Translations under genes and position numbers: made by a program
The notes under the pieces: model-generated
Told to the model about the DNA's origin: nothing
The model's input: the letters and a program-made list of their open reading frames with translations, nothing else
Database searches by the model: none
Assembly (NCBI GenBank): GCA_963675925.2
Contig: CAXXIB010000004.1
Coordinates: forward strand, 1,240,001-1,304,000
Length of the DNA stretch: 64,000 nt
From: CAXXOK01 sp963675925
GTDB taxonomy: Bacteria; Bacillota; Clostridia; Christensenellales; Aristaeellaceae
Direction of reading: 5' to 3'
In this document: one piece after another, positions 60,154 to 64,000 of the stretch
Layout of the letters: each line of letters begins with the position of its first letter
How positions within the stretch are numbered: the stretch's first letter is position 1

Positions 60154-60552
60154 ATGGTCATGAATGATCCCATCGCCGATATGCTCACCCGCATCCGCAA
60201 TGCGCAGGTGGCCAAGCATGATGCGGTCGTCATCCCTGCCTCAAACCCCAAGAAAGCCATTGCTAAGATTCTTCTTGCAGAGGGTTATGTCAGGGGCATT
60301 GATTTCATCAAAGACGGCCCGCAAGGTAATATAAAAATCACACTCAAGTATATCGAAGGCAAGCAGCCCGTGATCGCGGGGCTTAAGAAGATTTCTAAGC
60401 CCGGCCTGCGCGTGTACGCCAAGAACGGTTCCTTGCCTAAGGTCCTGGGCGGCCTTGGTATCGCGATCATCTCCACCTCTAAAGGGTTGATGACCGATAA
60501 GGAAGCCCGTAAACAGATGGTCGGCGGCGAAGTGCTCGCCTACGTCTGGTAA
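60154..60552 (+). CDS. rpsH: 30S ribosomal protein S8
   Basis: S8 binds the central domain of 16S rRNA and represses the spc operon in E. coli. The 132-residue protein begins MVMNDPIADMLTRIRNAQ and ends GLMTDKEARKQMVGGEVLAY. AAAGGAGG is 7 bases before the ATG at 60154, which supports this start over the ATG two codons later. Confidence 0.98.
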   Translation: MVMNDPIADMLTRIRNAQVAKHDAVVIPASNPKKAIAKILLAEGYVRGIDFIKDGPQGNIKITLKYIEGKQPVIAGLKKISKPGLRVYAKNGSLPKVLGGLGIAIISTSKGLMTDKEARKQMVGGEVLAYVW

Positions 60553-60573
60553 CGGCAGGGAGGGGAAGAAGAA

Positions 60574-61113
60574 ATGTCAAGAATCGGTAATGCACCTATC
60601 ACCGTTCCTGCCGGTGTAACAGTCACAGTGGACGATAAGAACGTGGTGACTGTCAAAGGCCCCAAGGGCACGCTTGTGCAGGCTGTTAACAGCGATATCA
60701 AACTCGTTGAAGAAAACGGCGTTCTCACACTGAAGCGCCCGACCGACGCCAAGCCGCATAAGGCCATGCATGGCCTGTACCGCAGCCTGGTGAATAACAT
60801 GGTCGTTGGCGTGACGGATGGCTTCACCAAGAGCCTCAAGCTCGTTGGTACCGGCTATCGCGCCGCCGCAGAAGGAAAGAAACTCACCATCAACATCGGG
60901 TTCTCGCACCCCGTGATTCTGGAAGCACCTGAACACGTGGAGTTCGAGACCCCCGATCAGACCACCATCGTGGTCAAAGGCATCAACAAACAGGTTGTTG
61001 GCAACCTTGCCGCCGATATCCGCGCCATTCGCAAGCCTGAGCCGTATCTGGGCAAAGGCATTCGCTATGTGGACGAGCAGATTCGCCGCAAGGAAGGCAA
61101 ATCCGGTAAGTAA
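60574..61113 (+). CDS. rplF: 50S ribosomal protein L6
   Basis: L6 lies near the factor-binding site. The 179-residue protein MSRIGNAPITVPAGVTVTVD, LVGTGYRAAAEGKKLTINIG and IRAIRKPEPYLGKGIRYVDE has both repeats of the fold. GGGAGGGG precedes the ATG. Confidence 0.98.
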   Translation: MSRIGNAPITVPAGVTVTVDDKNVVTVKGPKGTLVQAVNSDIKLVEENGVLTLKRPTDAKPHKAMHGLYRSLVNNMVVGVTDGFTKSLKLVGTGYRAAAEGKKLTINIGFSHPVILEAPEHVEFETPDQTTIVVKGINKQVVGNLAADIRAIRKPEPYLGKGIRYVDEQIRRKEGKSGK

Positions 61114-61128
61114 GGAAGGGGATTGCAG

Positions 61129-61497
61129 ATGTATAAAAAGAAAGATCGCAATGCAGACCGCGTGGTTCGCCATGCTCGCGTCCGCAAAAAGGTCACAGGC
61201 ACCCCGGACATACCGCGCCTTTGCGTATACCGGAGCCTGAACAACATTTACGCGCAAGTGATTGACGATACCAAGGGTGTAACCCTTGTTGCCGCCTCCA
61301 CCATGGAGAAGGACGTTCAAGAGCGCACCAAAGACACCGACAAAAAGGGCGCTGCTAAGATCGTCGGCCAGGCGATTGCAGAACGCGCGAAAAAAGCCGG
61401 CGTAGACAAAGTGGTCTTCGACCGCGGCGGCTATGTGTATACGGGCCGTGTGGCTGAGTTGGCCACTGCTGCCCGCGAAGCCGGACTTAAGTTCTAA
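61129..61497 (+). CDS. rplR: 50S ribosomal protein L18
   Basis: L18 binds 5S rRNA. The ATG at 61129 (MYKKKDRNADRVVRHARVRK) lies 7 bases after AAGGAAGGGG; a TTG two codons earlier is less likely. RLCVYRSLNNIYAQVIDDTK and FDRGGYVYTGRVAELATAAR are characteristic. Length is 122 residues. Confidence 0.97.
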   Translation: MYKKKDRNADRVVRHARVRKKVTGTPDIPRLCVYRSLNNIYAQVIDDTKGVTLVAASTMEKDVQERTKDTDKKGAAKIVGQAIAERAKKAGVDKVVFDRGGYVYTGRVAELATAAREAGLKF

Positions 61498-61511
61498 AGG
61501 AGGACGAACGC

Positions 61512-62021
61512 ATGCAACGCATGGGACAACGCAGAGACCAGGATAGCGAATTTAAAGAAAAGCTCGTCGCCATTAACCGCGTTACCAAGGTTGTTAAAGG
61601 CGGACGTAACTTCCGCTTTACAGCGCTGATCGTGGTCGGCGATGAAAAAGGTCGCGTGGGTGCAGGCATCGGCAAAGCTGCCGAAGTCGCGGAAGCCATT
61701 CGCAAGGGCGTAGATAAGGCCAAGAAAAACCTGATCAACGTACCGCTTACGGGCACCAGCATCCCGCACGAATCCATTGGCCGTTATGGCACCGGTAAAG
61801 TCGTACTTCTTCCCGCACCGGAAGGTACCGGCGTCATCGCAGGCGGCGCAGCGCGCGCCGTGCTGGAACTCGCCGGCGTACGCGATATCCGTACCAAGAG
61901 CTATGGCACCAATAACCGCATCAACATGGTGAAAGCAACACTGGAAGGGCTCAAGCAGCTCCGTACGGTCGAGCAGATCGCCAAACTCCGCGGCAAAACC
62001 GTGGAAGAAATCCTGGGCTAA
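61512..62021 (+). CDS. rpsE: 30S ribosomal protein S5
   Basis: S5 helps maintain decoding accuracy and the mRNA entry channel. The 169-residue protein has FKEKLVAINRVTKVVKGGRN, GDEKGRVGAGIGKAAEVAEA and KSYGTNNRINMVKATLEGLK. AAAGGAGG lies before the ATG, 14 bases after rplR. Confidence 0.98.
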   Translation: MQRMGQRRDQDSEFKEKLVAINRVTKVVKGGRNFRFTALIVVGDEKGRVGAGIGKAAEVAEAIRKGVDKAKKNLINVPLTGTSIPHESIGRYGTGKVVLLPAPEGTGVIAGGAARAVLELAGVRDIRTKSYGTNNRINMVKATLEGLKQLRTVEQIAKLRGKTVEEILG

Positions 62022-62034
62022 GGAGGACGACGAC

Positions 62035-62217
62035 ATGAAATTGTACATTACACTTAAAAAATCGCCGATCTCAAGCCTGCAGGTGCACAAAGACACCGTT
62101 GCCGCGCTAGGCCTTCGCAAGATCGGCCAGACCGTGGTAAAGGAAGATAACCCCTGTATTCGGGGTCAAATTTTCCGTGTAAAGCATATGATCGACGTAG
62201 TTGAGAAAGCTAAGTAG
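62035..62217 (+). CDS. rpmD: 50S ribosomal protein L30
   Basis: A 60-residue protein with the family pattern LYITLKKSPISSLQVHKDTV, LGLRKIGQTVVKEDNPCIRG and the VKHMIDVVEKAK end. AAGGAGG precedes the ATG. It lies 13 bases after rpsE. Confidence 0.96.
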   Translation: MKLYITLKKSPISSLQVHKDTVAALGLRKIGQTVVKEDNPCIRGQIFRVKHMIDVVEKAK

Positions 62218-62229
62218 GAGGGATTGCCG

Positions 62230-62670
62230 ATGAAATTGCATGAACTGCAGCCCGCCGCTGGTTCCACCACATCCCCCAAGCGTCTGGGCAGGGGTACAGG
62301 TTCGGGTCTTGGCAAGACCTCCGGCAAAGGGCACAAGGGCCAGAACGCCCGCTCCGGCGGTGGCGTACGCCCCGGGTTTGAAGGCGGCCAGATGCCACTG
62401 ACGCGCCGTGTCCCCAAACGAGGGTTCACCAATATTTTCCGTACCGAGTACGCAACTGTTAATGTCGGGAATCTCGACATCTTCACGGATGGCTCTGTGG
62501 TCACTGCGGAAATGCTTAAGGATGCCGGTCTGATCAAAAAGACCTCAAACGGCGTGAAAATCCTTGGCGACGGCGAGCTTACCAAAAAGCTAACCGTGCA
62601 AGCAGCAAAGTTTTCCAAGAGTGCACAGGAGAAGATCGAGACCCTCGGCGGGAAAGCCGAGGTGAAGTAA
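62230..62670 (+). CDS. rplO: 50S ribosomal protein L15
   Basis: L15 is a late assembly protein that threads into 23S rRNA. The ATG at 62230 (MKLHELQPAAGSTTSPKRLG) is 7 bases after AGGAGGG; a TTG at 62224 is not preferred. RGTGSGLGKTSGKGHKGQNA and RSGGGVRPGFEGGQMPL are the glycine-rich rRNA-binding parts. Length is 146 residues. Confidence 0.97.
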   Translation: MKLHELQPAAGSTTSPKRLGRGTGSGLGKTSGKGHKGQNARSGGGVRPGFEGGQMPLTRRVPKRGFTNIFRTEYATVNVGNLDIFTDGSVVTAEMLKDAGLIKKTSNGVKILGDGELTKKLTVQAAKFSKSAQEKIETLGGKAEVK

Positions 62671-62671
62671 C

Positions 62672-63964
62672 ATGGCGCGTAACCGCAACAACCCCGGCAT
62701 GATGGAATCGCTGCGCAATGCGTGGAAGGTCAATGATATTCGCAAAAAGCTGATCTACACCTTCATGATGCTGGTTCTATTCCGTTTGGTTGGCGTGATT
62801 CCCGCGCCCGGTGTTGACTATGTGGCTGTGCAAGCCGCAGTCGGCACGCAGAAGTTACCGCTGTTGGATCTGGTCAACATGATGACCGGTAACAACTTCT
62901 CTCAAATGACCATCATGGCCATGGGTATTACACCCTACATCAACGCCAGCATTATTATGCAGCTGCTGACCATCGCCATCCCGGCGCTGGAACGCATGCA
63001 AAAGAGCGGCGATGAAGGCCGTAAAAAGATTGCACAAATCACCCGCTATGTCACCGTTGGTCTTGCGATCTTCCAGGCAATTGGTCTGGTAGCAAGCCTT
63101 GGTTACATTAAAGCCGGATGGTATAACTATGTGCTGGTTGGCGTCTCCATGGCAGGTGGTACTGCTTTGGCCATGTGGCTGGGCGAGCGCATTACCGAAA
63201 AAGGCATTGGTAACGGTATCTCGCTGCTGATCGCCGCCGGTATCGTCAACAACCTGTTCAACGGTTATGTGCAGCTTGGTAAAGAAGCGCTCAACGCCAC
63301 GGCTCTTGGCCCGTGGCTGACACTGATTGCGGTGCTTGCAGTTTCCCTGTTGATGATCGTGATCATCACCTGGGCAGACCTTGGCGTGCGCCGCATTAAC
63401 GTACATTTTGCTAAACGCGTATCCGGACGCAAGATGTATGGTGGGCAAAACCAGGTCATCCCGCTCAAGCTCATCTCCGTGGGCGTGCTGCCGTTGATCT
63501 TTGCCTACTCCTTCATGGCGTTCCCCGGCACGATTATTCAGTTGGTCGGCGGAGCGGATAGCGGTCTTGCCGTGTGGTGGGCCCAAAATATGTATTCGTC
63601 TTCAATCGGATACCAGGGCGTGATGGCACTGCTCATCTTTGCATTCACGTTCTTCTACTCGTCCATTTCTTTCAATCCCGATGAGATTGCAAAGAATATC
63701 CAGCAGCAGGGCGGCGCGATCCCTTCGGTTCGTCCCGGCCGGCCGACGGTGGAATACTTAAGTCGCATCAACAAACGACTGACGATGTTTGCCGCCGTCT
63801 TCCTGGCATTGCTGGCAACGATCCCCGGTCTGTTTGCAAGGAGCACTGCACAAGCGCTGCCCTTTGGTGCATCCAGTATCCTGATCGTGGTTTCCGTTAT
63901 TCTGGAAACCAAGCGGCAGTTGGATGAGCACTTGGTATCCCGTAACTACGATAAAATCTCCTAA
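62672..63964 (+). CDS. secY: preprotein translocase channel subunit SecY
   Basis: SecY forms the protein-conducting channel driven by SecA. The 430-residue protein has ten membrane helices; plug and helix-2 segments include VNMMTGNNFSQMTIMAMGI and PYINASIIMQLLTIAIPALE. Helix 7 and the following loop, including FYSSISFNPDEIAKNIQQQG, bind SecA. It starts one base after the rplO stop; GAGGTG inside rplO serves as its ribosome binding site. adk, the usual next gene, is beyond the right edge. The last 36 bases hold no recognisable feature. Confidence 0.98.
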   Translation: MARNRNNPGMMESLRNAWKVNDIRKKLIYTFMMLVLFRLVGVIPAPGVDYVAVQAAVGTQKLPLLDLVNMMTGNNFSQMTIMAMGITPYINASIIMQLLTIAIPALERMQKSGDEGRKKIAQITRYVTVGLAIFQAIGLVASLGYIKAGWYNYVLVGVSMAGGTALAMWLGERITEKGIGNGISLLIAAGIVNNLFNGYVQLGKEALNATALGPWLTLIAVLAVSLLMIVIITWADLGVRRINVHFAKRVSGRKMYGGQNQVIPLKLISVGVLPLIFAYSFMAFPGTIIQLVGGADSGLAVWWAQNMYSSSIGYQGVMALLIFAFTFFYSSISFNPDEIAKNIQQQGGAIPSVRPGRPTVEYLSRINKRLTMFAAVFLALLATIPGLFARSTAQALPFGASSILIVVSVILETKRQLDEHLVSRNYDKIS

Positions 63965-64000
63965 CTCGCCCGTAGGACCTGATCTGCGTTGGCAGCATGA

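Overview
The window looks like chromosomal core DNA of a moderately GC-rich Bacillota, most likely class Clostridia. The support is a Gram-positive S10-spc ribosomal cluster with zinc-type S14, a class B sortase fold, a tilS-hpt pair, an arginine biosynthesis cluster, strong AGGAGG ribosome binding sites and many consensus TTGACA-17-TATAAT promoters. A Christensenellales-like lineage is only a guess. It rests on several secreted proteins whose signal peptides end in AxA-E/D without a lipoprotein cysteine. I see no prophage, insertion sequence, CRISPR array or defence island.

Layout. 1-8.9 kb: mostly minus-strand secreted proteins. These are the start of a membrane protein, a frameshifted alkaline phosphatase, a GNAT acetyltransferase and two paralogous cadherin-like secreted proteins around a nitroreductase, followed by a plus-strand GT-C-like membrane protein and a small secreted helical protein. 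9.2-16.2 kb: secA (one-base frameshift), a GNAT gene, prfB, a DUF1461 protein, tsaD and a GntR regulator. 16.3-20.2 kb (minus): a short alaS and a membrane acyltransferase. 20.4-23.1 kb: a sortase-fold protein lacking the catalytic His and Cys, then a DUF1015 protein. 23.3-29.8 kb: argG-argC-argJ-argB-argD-argF with an ARG-box-like operator. 29.9-34.4 kb (minus): tilS-hpt, and an ECF sigma factor with a DUF4349 membrane partner and a SIMPL protein. 34.5-41.8 kb: amidohydrolase, YCII protein, DUF2974 hydrolase, a glycosyltransferase-flippase pair and an ABC-2 exporter. 41.9-48.5 kb: enolase, then a sugar ABC importer (minus) divergent from a LacI regulator. 49.2-52.9 kb: tRNA-Gly followed by tuf, an HTH plus membrane-protein pair, and an MFS transporter. 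53.2-64 kb: a structured leader and the complete rpsJ-to-secY cluster.

How the genes work together. The arg genes supply glutamate-to-ornithine-to-argininosuccinate synthesis apart from argH and carbamoyl phosphate; ArgJ can recycle acetyl groups, so argA may not be needed. SecA and SecY, at opposite ends, form the export motor and channel for the many signal-peptide proteins seen here. The sigma-DUF4349-SIMPL set looks like an envelope-sensing regulon. The importer brings its binding protein and two permeases but no ATPase, so an ATPase encoded elsewhere must serve it.

Most notable: the sortase with H-to-R and C-to-L changes, the structured S10 leader, the cadherin-like paralogue pair, the tRNA-Gly(CCC)-tuf unit, the apparently leaderless tilS, the short AlaRS, and two single-base frameshifts (secA, alkaline phosphatase) that are more likely sequence errors than biology.
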